Below are positions 1-8,109 of a DNA stretch of 64,000 nt, in pieces. A program made the translations under genes and the position numbers. Under the pieces are notes generated by a model, which saw nothing but the letters and a program-made list of their open reading frames with translations, was not told the DNA's origin and did not search any database. This DNA is from Spirochaetales bacterium (lineage in GTDB: Bacteria > Spirochaetota > Spirochaetia > DAHUYW01), in NCBI GenBank assembly GCA_027306915.1, contig DAHUYW010000001.1:62001-126000 (forward strand), written 5' to 3'. Positions within the stretch are counted from its first letter, which is position 1, and each line of letters starts with the position of its first letter.

Positions 1-637
1 CCCCGAGGGTAAGGAGCGGCCCCCCCGAGTTGCCGGGGTTGATGGGGGTGTCGGTCTGCAGGGCCTCTCCGATGAACCGGCCGTCCGGGCTTTGAATCAC
101 CCGACCGAGGGCGCTTATCACGCCGAAGGTCAGCGTGTGGGTAAGACCAAAGGGATTGCCGAGCGCGACGACAAACTGCCCCACCTGGACCCTGCTCGAG
201 CTTCCGAGGGCGAGCGGGGGCGGCAACTCTACCCCGGCCACCTCGAGGACCGCGAGGTCGGTGGAGGCGTCCGACCCGATGACCTTCGCCGGATAGCTCG
301 TCCCGCTCTTCAGCGACACCGCGACGGACTGCGCCTTCTCGACCACGTGGTAGTTCGTCACGATGTGACCTCGGGTGTCGTAAACGAAACCTGACCCAAC
401 GGCCTGCGACGGCACGGGCTGGCTGAAAAAGTTCTGACCAACGATTGTGCTGGTGACGTTTACAACCGAAGGCCCCGCAAGACGACCGACCGCCTCCACC
501 TGCGCCTCGAGCGGATTTGCGGCCTGATAGCTCGCCCCTCCCTCCTGGGCGATAGCGAAGGGCGCCACCACCACCACCAAGACACCTGCCCCAACGACCA
601 GTGCCGCTCTCTTGATAAGGACGCCGACCTTTCCCAT
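1..637 (-). CDS. HtrA/Deg-family trypsin-like serine protease, N-terminal part (cut by window edge)
   Basis: Reading the minus strand from an ATG at 637 gives 212 residues that stay open to the window edge. Residues 8-30 form a hydrophobic signal or anchor segment ending AIA. The catalytic triad of the HtrA/DegP family is visible: His97 in NYHVV, Asp127 in STDLAVL, and Ser204 in PGNSGGP. The protease would act in the periplasm on misfolded proteins; the PDZ domain usual in the family would lie outside the window. A strong ribosome site (GGAAGGAGG) precedes the start. Family assignment is firm, but the specific type (DegP, DegS or DegQ-like) cannot be decided from this part. Confidence 0.9.
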   Translation of the reverse strand, partial: MGKVGVLIKRAALVVGAGVLVVVVAPFAIAQEGGASYQAANPLEAQVEAVGRLAGPSVVNVTSTIVGQNFFSQPVPSQAVGSGFVYDTRGHIVTNYHVVEKAQSVAVSLKSGTSYPAKVIGSDASTDLAVLEVAGVELPPPLALGSSSRVQVGQFVVALGNPFGLTHTLTFGVISALGRVIQSPDGRFIGEALQTDTPINPGNSGGPLLTLG

Positions 638-715
638 CCCTCTCCTCCTTCCCGAATCAAGCATGACTCTGTCGCTGTAAGTGACGGCAGAAGCTGCCGC
701 ACAAAAAGGATGCTC

Positions 716-1525
716 CTACCCCTCTACCTTGTCAACGTAGCGCCGTGCCGACTGGATGAGTGCGAGCCTCGCACCGCTGTCGAGCACTTGGTCCCAAAAG
801 GCGCCGTAGATGCGATCGAAGGTGTAGGGTCGAAGCGCATTCACTATACGCCGCACCGCGTACGTGGGAAGGGGAATGAGGTTTGGGTAGCTGTACATGA
901 AGCTCACCCAACGCCGGTCTGCAGCCACGCCTATCGTATCGCCTGAGTGCAGGGAGCCGCGCCCGTCGGCGCCGAGCGTCCAGTGGAGCACCGATGCGCC
1001 GGGGAAGTGGCCCCCGCAGCGGATGAGGGTGGCGCCCTCCATCAAGGACAGCTCCTCCCCCTTCCAGAACACGATTGCCGGATCCGTTCGCATAACCCAC
1101 TCGCGATCGTCCTCATGAAGGTAGATCGGGGCTCCCCCAAATCGCCTGCTCCACTCGACCATAGCCGAGTAGTAGTGAGGATGCGAGATCGCGATGGCCG
1201 CGAGCCCCCCCATCCGCTCGACGGTCGACGCGGTTTCCTCGTCGACAAGGGTGATGCAGTCCCACAGAAGATTGCCTTCAGGGGTTTGGATGAGCATGGC
1301 CCGCTGGCCGATCGCGAATCCCGGCTCGGTCCCGATGCCGGTAATGCCGGGCTCGACAACACGAAAAAGGTTGTGGTGGTCTCTCCCTATTGCATCGAGG
1401 GTCGTCCACCGCTGCCCTTCCGGGCCGAGATACTGCCGCTCGTCCTCGCAGATGGCGCAACGCGCGGGTGGCCGGTCGCTCTCCGCATACTGGACGCCGC
1501 AGCGCATGCAGACGAAACAGGACAC
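716..1525 (-). CDS. Zinc-ribbon plus metallo-beta-lactamase-fold hydrolase
   Basis: About 269 residues. The N-terminus has a rubredoxin-like zinc ribbon (CMRCG near residue 6, then CAIC about 18 residues later). It is followed by a metallo-beta-lactamase-like domain with a modified metal motif, SHPHYYSAM, a second His in CGGHFPGAS and a SGDT motif. The usual HxHxDH becomes HPHYYS, so one or more metal ligands differ from classical enzymes. I chose the GTG at 1525, just before the first Cys pair, because AAGGGGGGA lies immediately upstream; an ATG at 1570 would add 15 unconvincing residues. The substrate is unknown. It stands alone, upstream of and divergent from the first sugar transporter. 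Confidence 0.75.
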   Translation of the reverse strand: MSCFVCMRCGVQYAESDRPPARCAICEDERQYLGPEGQRWTTLDAIGRDHHNLFRVVEPGITGIGTEPGFAIGQRAMLIQTPEGNLLWDCITLVDEETASTVERMGGLAAIAISHPHYYSAMVEWSRRFGGAPIYLHEDDREWVMRTDPAIVFWKGEELSLMEGATLIRCGGHFPGASVLHWTLGADGRGSLHSGDTIGVAADRRWVSFMYSYPNLIPLPTYAVRRIVNALRPYTFDRIYGAFWDQVLDSGARLALIQSARRYVDKVEG

Positions 1526-1645
1526 ACTCCCCCCCTTCGCGCGAGTCGGACTCGCGCGCCCGACGGACATCCACCGAGCCGCCCCGAAGTGTAGCGACGA
1601 ATCGCGGGCTCGGCAATTCCCGCCTGCAGGTATCCGAGCTGCAGG

Positions 1646-1694
1646 TTGACAAACAGGGAACGGACATGTAAAATAGAATAAAACGTTGTTTCAT
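1646..1694 (+). promoter_or_regulatory. Sigma-70 promoter with KdgR-like operator (site A) for the first sugar transporter
   Basis: TTGACA at 1646-1651, a 17-bp spacer, then TAAAAT at 1669-1674. Immediately downstream, at 1678-1694, is the pseudo-palindrome ATAAAAC-GTT-GTTTCAT. The operator covers the expected transcription start, a position typical of repression. The same palindrome recurs at three other promoters in this locus and resembles boxes bound by the IclR-family regulator KdgR. The transcript would start about 75 nt before the binding-protein gene. Confidence 0.75.
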
Positions 1695-1757
1695 TATTCT
1701 TGAGCTTGTCTGCATTCGATTCAAGCACCACGCCAAACGAAAAGGAGGGTCCAGATC

Positions 1758-2807
1758 ATGAAGAAATTCTCGGTCAAGTTGGTCCTCGGAGCCGTCGTCG
1801 CTCTCGTTGCAGCGGGGCTGCTCGTCACCGCCCTTGCCTGCGCACCCGGCGGCCAGGGTCCGCAGAAGGAAACCGCCGCCCAGCCGGCCGGCGCGAAAGC
1901 GGTCTCGAGCGAGGAGTACATTTACGTGTCGTCGATGGGAAACCTCGAGTTCTTCAACGCGCACAAGTACGGCTGGAAATGGGCAGGCGAGCAGCTGGGG
2001 GTGAAGACCACCTACGTAGGCCCCGCCGAGTACGACATGAACGCCATGGTCGCAGCCTTTGATCAGGCCATCGCGAAACAGCCGAAGGGTATCGTCGTAT
2101 TCGGGGTCGAGCCCGTCTTAAAGCCGGAGATCGACAAGGCAAGCGATGCTGGAATCCCCGTGGTGACGGTGCTCGGCGACGTGCCTGATTCAAAGAGAGT
2201 CGCCTTTGTCGGATCGAATCAGTATGACCTCGGATATCTCGGGGGAAAAAAGCTCGCAGAGGCGCTTGACGGAAAAGGGAAGATCGCGATCCTGAGCATA
2301 CCAAGCGTCCAGATGTTCGACGATCGCGAGAATGGATATCGGGCTGCTTTCAAGGGCTATCCGGGGGTCCAAGTTGTGCAGGTGGGCGACACGAAGGCAG
2401 ACACGGTCACGGCCATCAACACCGCCAAAGCGATCATGCAGCGGTTTCCGGATCTCTCGGCCTTTGCCTGCACCGACTCCACCGGGGGAATCGCCGCAGC
2501 GACCGCCGTCAGCGAAGCGGGAAAGGCCGGCCAGGTGAAGATCGTCTCGATGGACCGGAACTCCGACGTGCTGCAGAAGATTCAGGACGGCATCATAACC
2601 GGAACGGTCGCCCAAGACGATCCCGCCATGCCCTACTGGGCGCTCCTCGTGCTGTACAACAGGAATCACAACCAGCCGCCGCTTACCTCCGACAACCGGA
2701 AGGCCGGAGCAACCGTCGAACCGAACACGATCTACACTGCGGTGAACTGGGTGGACAAGTCCAATCTCGACTATTTCCTTAAGGCAAACGCGCTCTACAA
2801 GCCTTGA
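1758..2807 (+). CDS. Sugar ABC transporter substrate-binding lipoprotein (ribose/rhamnose type)
   Basis: 349 residues. An N-terminal lipoprotein signal ends in a lipobox (LVTALAC, Cys near residue 28), followed by a disordered linker and a two-lobed periplasmic-binding fold of the Peripla_BP_4 type (IYVSSMG..., GKIAILS..., DRNSDVLQKIQDGIITGTVAQD). It would capture a monosaccharide or sugar acid outside the inner membrane and pass it to the permease encoded at 4414. The start has a good AAGGAGGG site. It is the first gene of a three-gene cassette behind a KdgR-like box, so its ligand is probably related to the keto-deoxy sugar acids handled next door. The exact ligand is unknown. Confidence 0.85.
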   Translation: MKKFSVKLVLGAVVALVAAGLLVTALACAPGGQGPQKETAAQPAGAKAVSSEEYIYVSSMGNLEFFNAHKYGWKWAGEQLGVKTTYVGPAEYDMNAMVAAFDQAIAKQPKGIVVFGVEPVLKPEIDKASDAGIPVVTVLGDVPDSKRVAFVGSNQYDLGYLGGKKLAEALDGKGKIAILSIPSVQMFDDRENGYRAAFKGYPGVQVVQVGDTKADTVTAINTAKAIMQRFPDLSAFACTDSTGGIAAATAVSEAGKAGQVKIVSMDRNSDVLQKIQDGIITGTVAQDDPAMPYWALLVLYNRNHNQPPLTSDNRKAGATVEPNTIYTAVNWVDKSNLDYFLKANALYKP

Positions 2808-2815
2808 CGGGCTCT

Positions 2816-2845
2816 CACCGCAGGAGTTGCGCGCGCGGAGCGGTG
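2816..2845 (+). other. Intercistronic inverted repeat after the binding-protein gene
   Basis: CACCGC (2816-2821) and GCGGTG (2840-2845) can pair across an 18-nt loop just downstream of the binding-protein stop codon. No T-run follows. Such hairpins between binding-protein and ATPase genes often stabilise the upstream message; here the stem is short and the case is weak. Confidence 0.3.
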
Positions 2846-2920
2846 CAGCGCAGGTCGGCGTTCTTTCCGGGCGGGCGATGAGGAAGCATCCCCGCCCCGC
2901 TTCACGCCGCGTGATGGCAG

Positions 2921-4417
2921 ATGAACAGATTGCTGGACGTCGAAGAGATAACGAAAAGCTTCCCGGGAGTCCTCGCGGTAAACGGCGTGAGCCTGAGCGT
3001 CGGGCAGGGCGAGATCGTCGCTTTAGTCGGAGAAAACGGCGCGGGAAAAACAACCTTGAGCCAAGTCATCGGCGGGGTGTTTCGGCCGGATCGCGGGAGG
3101 ATTGCGATCGAAGGCAACCAGGTTGCTTTCGATTCACCGCTCGATGCGATGCGCGCCGGGATCAGCATGGTCTTTCAGGAGCTCTCCCTCGTCGGAAGCC
3201 TGTCGGTCGCCGAGAACATCTTCGCCAACCGGCAGCCCACGGGATTCCTGAACACGATCCGCTGGCGTGAGCTCTATGATCAAACCGCAGACTTCCTCGA
3301 AAGGTTCGAGGTACGCCTCGACCCGAAAGGGCTCGTGAAGCGGCTCGGCAAGGGCCAGCAACAGATCCTCGAGATTCTTAAGGCGATCTCCACCCATCCG
3401 AAGCTGCTCATCCTCGATGAGCCGACCTCCGCGCTCACCGAGGCCGAAACCGCCTATCTCTTCGACAATATCCGTGCGCTCCAGGCCAGCGGAATGTCCT
3501 TCCTGTACATCACCCACAAGCTCTCGGAAGTGTTCAAGATAAGCAGCCGCGTCGTTGTCATGCGCGACGGGCGCAAAGTCGGCTCGGTGGCAACCGGGGA
3601 GTCCACCGAGGCGCAGCTCGTGGCGATGATGGTTGGCCGCGAGATTCCGAACGTCTTCGGCTCGACCCGAAGGGACGATCACCATGAGGAGTACTTTCGT
3701 GTCGAGGACTTCACTCGCAAGGGGCTCTTCGCCGGGGTGTCGCTCTCGGTCAGCGGCGGTGAGATCGTGGGGCTCGCTGGCCTGGTTGGTTCGGGAAGAA
3801 CCGAGCTTGGCCGTGCGATCTTCGGAGCCGACCCTCGGGATTCCGGCCGCCTCTTTCTCCAGGGATCCGCCCTGAGCGTCACGAGCCCCACCGACGCCAT
3901 CAAGGCGGGAATCGCCTATCTCACCGAGGACCGTAAGGAGCTCGGCCTGTTCCTCAACATGAAGATCAGGGACAACCTCGTCGCACCCTCCCTCCCCCGC
4001 TTTACCTCGGGGCTCGGGCTCCTGAAGAACAGGCGCATCGACGCCTTCGCCCTCGATCGGATACGCGAATACTCGATCGCCACCTCCTCGCTTGCCAAGA
4101 AGGTAGGAAAGCTCTCCGGAGGAAACCAGCAGAAGTGCCTCATAGCGATGTGGTTGAGCATTGATCCCAAGGTCATCATCTTCGACGAGCCGACGCGAGG
4201 TGTCGACGTCGGCTCGCGGGAGGAGATCTACCTCAAGATCCGCGAGGGCGCCCTTCGCGGAATCGGCGTCATCCTCATATCCTCCGATCTGCCAGAGCTT
4301 CTGGGAATGTGCGATAGGATCCTGGTTATGCACCGCGGCCGGATTGCGGGCGAGATCGACCGCAAGGATTTCTCCGAAGAGCTCATTCTCTCCTACGCAA
4401 CAGGGCTAAGGTCATGA
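2921..4417 (+). CDS. Sugar ABC transporter double ATP-binding protein (RbsA/XylG type)
   Basis: 498 residues with two tandem ABC ATPase domains. The first has Walker A GENGAGKTT near residue 37 and Walker B LLILDEPTSAL. The second keeps SGGNQQK and FDEPTRGVDVG but has a degenerate Walker A (GLVGSGRTE), as is normal for RbsA/MglA/XylG proteins. It powers import through the permease at 4414. The gene lies 113 nt after the binding protein, and its end overlaps the permease start by four bases (ATGA), showing translational coupling. Confidence 0.92.
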   Translation: MNRLLDVEEITKSFPGVLAVNGVSLSVGQGEIVALVGENGAGKTTLSQVIGGVFRPDRGRIAIEGNQVAFDSPLDAMRAGISMVFQELSLVGSLSVAENIFANRQPTGFLNTIRWRELYDQTADFLERFEVRLDPKGLVKRLGKGQQQILEILKAISTHPKLLILDEPTSALTEAETAYLFDNIRALQASGMSFLYITHKLSEVFKISSRVVVMRDGRKVGSVATGESTEAQLVAMMVGREIPNVFGSTRRDDHHEEYFRVEDFTRKGLFAGVSLSVSGGEIVGLAGLVGSGRTELGRAIFGADPRDSGRLFLQGSALSVTSPTDAIKAGIAYLTEDRKELGLFLNMKIRDNLVAPSLPRFTSGLGLLKNRRIDAFALDRIREYSIATSSLAKKVGKLSGGNQQKCLIAMWLSIDPKVIIFDEPTRGVDVGSREEIYLKIREGALRGIGVILISSDLPELLGMCDRILVMHRGRIAGEIDRKDFSEELILSYATGLRS

Positions 4418-5403
4418 AAACTGAGCACACACGCCTGCGCTCGCGGCCTCGCGGGGCCGTCCGATCGATCTTCGAGTTCCGCGAGTCGATTCTCATCGTC
4501 GTGCTTCTGGTCTCCGGAATCGGGATGACGATCGCCTCGCCTGTCTTCCTCACGAAGAACAACATCGAAGCGATTCTCCTCGGTCTGTCGGTGGAGGGGA
4601 CGATCGCGGTCGGCATGTCGATGCTTCTCGTCGCCGGCGGCCTCGACCTTTCGGTCGGTTCGACGCTGGCGTTTACCGGGGTGGTCTCCGGTCTGGCCCT
4701 TTCGGCCGGTGTGCCGGTCGTGATATCCATTTTCCTCGGCCTTCTCGCTGCGCTCGCCGTCGGGCTGGTAAACGGGCTGCTCATTTCCAAGCTGAAAATC
4801 AACGCGTTCATCATCACCCTCGGCATGATGATAACCGTGCGCGGGCTGCTGCTCGTGATAGCTCAGGGGCGGGCGGTGCTGAATCTCCCCGCCTCCTTCA
4901 CCGTTCTCGGCCAGGGAAGGCTTTTCGGGATTCAGTACCCGATTCTCGTGATGCTCTTCTTCGTTATCGCGGGCGATCTGCTCTTGCGCAACACCCGCTT
5001 CCTCAGACAGAACTACTATGTCGGAGGCAAGGAGCAGGCGGCGCGCCTCAGCGGCATCAAGGTCGATGCAGTCAAGATATTCAATTATTGCCTTGTCGAC
5101 GTGCTCTCAGGCATATCCGGGCTGATGCTCACCGCCCGATTCGGTGCCGCCTCCGTCACGGTCGGCAACGGGCTTGAGCTGCGCGTTCTCACGGCGACCA
5201 TCATCGGCGGGGCAAGCCTCTCCGGCGGCGAAGGGTCGGTTCTCGGAGCCTTCCTCGGCGCACTTTTCATGGGAGTGCTGGCCAACTCGCTCAATCTCCT
5301 CGGTGTCGACGTCTACTGGCAGAACCTTGTCACCGGCCTCATGCTTATCCTTGCCGTGGTCTTTGACGTGGTGAACGAGCAGCACAAAGAAAGGCGGCAA
5401 TAG
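4414..5403 (+). CDS. Sugar ABC transporter permease (RbsC type)
   Basis: 329 residues, strongly hydrophobic, with about nine or ten membrane spans and the BPD_transp_2 signatures GMSMLLVAGGLDLSVGS and TATIIGGASLSGGEG. It forms the membrane channel for the cassette begun by the gene at 1758. The start overlaps the ATPase stop. It ends 12 bp from the convergent RraA-like gene, and no clear terminator hairpin lies in between. Confidence 0.9.
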   Translation: MKTEHTRLRSRPRGAVRSIFEFRESILIVVLLVSGIGMTIASPVFLTKNNIEAILLGLSVEGTIAVGMSMLLVAGGLDLSVGSTLAFTGVVSGLALSAGVPVVISIFLGLLAALAVGLVNGLLISKLKINAFIITLGMMITVRGLLLVIAQGRAVLNLPASFTVLGQGRLFGIQYPILVMLFFVIAGDLLLRNTRFLRQNYYVGGKEQAARLSGIKVDAVKIFNYCLVDVLSGISGLMLTARFGAASVTVGNGLELRVLTATIIGGASLSGGEGSVLGAFLGALFMGVLANSLNLLGVDVYWQNLVTGLMLILAVVFDVVNEQHKERRQ

Positions 5404-5415
5404 GTCACGCGGCCG

Positions 5416-6093
5416 TTATATTCTCCCGTACTTGGCAAGGAGCTCCTTCACCGACAGCCCCATGAGGATATCCGCGCGAGTCCGCGCCTCTTTGTCGGCC
5501 TGCTCGCGAGCTCTCTCGTAAACCGCAGCAAGCTCTGCGGAAGGGACCACAGTCACTCCGATCTCGTCGGCGACGATCATATCGCCCGGCCGCACGAGAA
5601 CCCCGCCGCACACGATCGCAGAATTGATCTCTATCGGCTCGAAACGGTTGGAGTAGGCGCTGTGAGATGCGCGGGGAGAGACCGATTTGGAGACGATCGG
5701 AAAGTCGAGCAGGCGCGCCTCATCGATGTCGCGGGCGGAGCCGTCGATGACGACTCCCCTCACCCCTGCGGCTCGCGCCAATCCGGACATGAGCCCGCCC
5801 CAGATGGAGGTCTCGGTTTCTCCGAAGGCATCAATGACGACGACGTCCCCTGCCTTTGCGACGTCGAAGATGACGAGACAGTCCACGATGTCCCCGGCGG
5901 AGAGCTTCACGGTAAGGGCTGGGCCGATGAAGGGCTTAAGCCCGCTTCGCATCTTGAGCGAGCTATGCATCACGTTGTTCCGTTCCTGGGCATCGCTCAC
6001 CACGCAGGAAACGCTCATGACCTCCCGAAGCGAAACGTATTTGGCGAGCATTTCCTCGTCGACGGCCGCGTGATCGGCGATAATCTTGCGCAT
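5416..6093 (-). CDS. RraA-like / HMG-aldolase-family protein
   Basis: 225 residues of the RraA-like fold (PF03737). The family signature is visible: a glycine-rich GGLMSGLARAAG segment, then GVVIDGSARDIDEAR with the Arg-Asp pair that binds metal and substrate in 4-hydroxy-4-methyl-2-oxoglutarate/oxaloacetate aldolases. In sugar-acid loci such proteins likely act on small 2-keto acids or as aldolases rather than as RNase E inhibitors. The ATG at 6093 has GAGGAGGT upstream, within the last codons of the dehydrogenase gene two bases away. It is the last gene of the operon that starts at 11573. The exact reaction is inferred only. Confidence 0.8.
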   Translation of the reverse strand: MRKIIADHAAVDEEMLAKYVSLREVMSVSCVVSDAQERNNVMHSSLKMRSGLKPFIGPALTVKLSAGDIVDCLVIFDVAKAGDVVVIDAFGETETSIWGGLMSGLARAAGVRGVVIDGSARDIDEARLLDFPIVSKSVSPRASHSAYSNRFEPIEINSAIVCGGVLVRPGDMIVADEIGVTVVPSAELAAVYERAREQADKEARTRADILMGLSVKELLAKYGRI

Positions 6094-6095
6094 TC

Positions 6096-7082
6096 CTACC
6101 TCCTCGGTTTCACCAGATCGGGCGGGACCTCCCCAAGCAGGATGGCCCTCGCGTTCTCGGAGGCAACCCGGCGGCATTCCGTGAGCGAGCCGGCCGAGAC
6201 ATAGGCGACGTGGGGGGTGATGATGCAGTTCTCCAATCCGAAGAGCGGATTCTGCTCCGGGCTCCACCGCTCTAGCTTTGCGGGCTCCTCCTCGGTATCG
6301 TCGAGACCGGCCGATGCGATAACCCCTTGAGTGAGCGCCCGGTAGAGCGCCCGGTTGTCGACGATCTTGCCCCGCGCGCAGTTGATGAGCACGGCCGTGG
6401 GCTTCATCTTCCGGAAGGCGGCCTCATCGATCATGTGCTCCGTCTCGGGGGTGTGCGGGCACATGACGTCGACCACATCCGATCCCCCAAGCAAGGTCTC
6501 GAGATCGACCTTCTCTACCCCCATCGTGGCCATGTAGCCCTGCGAGACGTAGGGGTCGTAGGAGACTATCCGGAAGTTGAAGGCCCTGACCTTGCGCGCG
6601 ATGTTCTGTGCGATTCGACCGAAGCCGATGAGCCCCCAGATCGAGTCGCGAAGCCTCTGGATCGGCCCTTTCGATTCGCTCCAGTGCCACCGGCCCTCGC
6701 GTGTCGCTCGGTCGTACCACGGGATTCGCCGCAGGAGCATCAGCGCGAGCGCAATACTGTGATCGGCAACCTCGTCGAGGGCATAGTCGGGGACGTTGGT
6801 GACGACCATTCCATGCTCGTAGGCCGCCTCGACGTCGACGATGTCGACCCCCGTGCCGTAGCGGCAGATCCCCTTGCACCGGGCCAGGCGCTCGATCGTG
6901 CTCCGCGGGATCTTCGCGTACTGCTGCAGGATGATGTCGGCGTCGGCCGCCAGATCGGCCAGACCGGCTCCGGTCCGGCACTGCAATCCGATGACCTCGG
7001 CGCCAATGGGCTCTAGGATCGACTTCTCGACCTCGTTGTCGGGATAGTCGAAATCGCTGATGCAAACCCTGAATCTCGCCAT
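6096..7082 (-). CDS. D-isomer-specific 2-hydroxyacid dehydrogenase (C-terminal-binding-protein-like)
   Basis: 328 residues. The Rossmann NAD site is GFGRIAQNIARK, and the catalytic triad of the family is present: Arg in NCARGKIVD, Glu in DDTEEEP, and His in TPHVAYVS. It would interconvert a 2-keto acid and a D-2-hydroxy acid using NAD(H) in the cytoplasm. I chose the ATG at 7082 because GGAGG lies 10 nt upstream; a TTG three codons earlier sits on top of that site. It is the fifth gene of the IclR-boxed operon and nearly abuts the RraA-like gene. Confidence 0.9.
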   Translation of the reverse strand: MARFRVCISDFDYPDNEVEKSILEPIGAEVIGLQCRTGAGLADLAADADIILQQYAKIPRSTIERLARCKGICRYGTGVDIVDVEAAYEHGMVVTNVPDYALDEVADHSIALALMLLRRIPWYDRATREGRWHWSESKGPIQRLRDSIWGLIGFGRIAQNIARKVRAFNFRIVSYDPYVSQGYMATMGVEKVDLETLLGGSDVVDVMCPHTPETEHMIDEAAFRKMKPTAVLINCARGKIVDNRALYRALTQGVIASAGLDDTEEEPAKLERWSPEQNPLFGLENCIITPHVAYVSAGSLTECRRVASENARAILLGEVPPDLVKPRR

Positions 7083-7106
7083 CTCGCGCAAACCTCCCGA
7101 ATCGAG

Positions 7107-8105
7107 CTACCTCCTGCTCTCGGCGACCCGAGTGCGAACAAATCGCCCCAGGAGTCGAGAGATGATGGCCCACATCTCGGCTCGCCACATATCGATGAAG
7201 ACCGCGAGCATGATGATCAGCCCGATAACGACGTTTTGCACCGAGGTTTCGACGGCATGGAGATTGAGGCCGTTCTGCACAATGGTGATGGTAAGGGCGC
7301 CGAACAGGGTCGAGATGACGTTCCCCTTCCCGCCTTGCAGGCTCGCGCCGCCGATCACCGCCGCAGCAATGGCAGTGAGCTCCATCCCCACGCCGTAGTT
7401 CGGAGAGCCGGAGTTGAGGCGAGCAGCCATCAGCACCGACCCGAATCCGGCCATTATGCCGGCAAGTACGAAGACCAGCATGGTTACCTGCTTCACGTTG
7501 ATTCCGGAATAGCGAGCCGCAGCGGGATTCCCCCCAACCGCGAAGATCCTCCGGCCAAGCTCGGTGTATTTCAGCATAAGAGCGGCGACCGCGAAGAAGA
7601 TGATCACGTAGAAGAGGACATACGGAACGCCCCAAACGGTGTCGTAGAAGATTTTCGTAAGGGAGTCGGATACCGAGAATATCGGCGAGCCCTTGTTGAA
7701 CATGAAGGCGAGGCCCCTGAATATGCTGAGCGAGGCGACGGTCGTTATGAACGCAGGGATGCGCAGATATGCCGTGAGGACGCCGTTCCAGAGCCCCAGG
7801 ATGCCGCCGAAGATCACCGTCGCGATAATGGCGGCCGCCTCGGGAAATCCCTGGAACTTAATGAGCGAAGCGAGAATCATCGTCAAGAGGGTTATTGCCG
7901 AGCCCGGAGAAAGATCGATCCCTCCGGCCATGATGACAAGCGTCGAGCCGATCGCAATAAGGGCGACGACGCTCACCTGCAGGGCAAGGTTTCGCAGGTT
8001 GTTCAGCAGAAAGAAACGGTCAGTCGTAAGCCCCACGAGCAGCGTGACGATGATGACCGCGATGAGCGGACCGACCACCGAGGAGCTCGTAGTTCGTCTT
8101 GCCAT
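7107..8105 (-). CDS. Sugar ABC transporter permease (RbsC type), second cassette
   Basis: 332 residues, very hydrophobic, BPD_transp_2 family. Signature segments are GSTLVIMAGGIDLSPGS near residue 53 and AVIGGASLQGGKG in the C-terminal third. It pairs with the double ATPase starting four bases past its own start and the binding protein at 9663. A clear AAGGAG precedes the ATG. It differs enough from the permease at 4414 that the two cassettes are paralogues, not a recent duplication. Confidence 0.9.
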   Translation of the reverse strand: MARRTTSSSVVGPLIAVIIVTLLVGLTTDRFFLLNNLRNLALQVSVVALIAIGSTLVIMAGGIDLSPGSAITLLTMILASLIKFQGFPEAAAIIATVIFGGILGLWNGVLTAYLRIPAFITTVASLSIFRGLAFMFNKGSPIFSVSDSLTKIFYDTVWGVPYVLFYVIIFFAVAALMLKYTELGRRIFAVGGNPAAARYSGINVKQVTMLVFVLAGIMAGFGSVLMAARLNSGSPNYGVGMELTAIAAAVIGGASLQGGKGNVISTLFGALTITIVQNGLNLHAVETSVQNVVIGLIIMLAVFIDMWRAEMWAIISRLLGRFVRTRVAESRR

Positions 8106-8109
8106 GGGA

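Noticed and set aside
685..699. Short palindrome CGGCAG-AAG-CTGCCG in the gap upstream of the HtrA gene
   Set aside because: Six-base arms only and no T-run or promoter alignment; could be chance in GC-rich DNA.
3134..4333. 399-codon open frame on the - strand
   Set aside because: Antisense to the clear double ATPase gene; low-complexity acidic/His-rich translation without a family.
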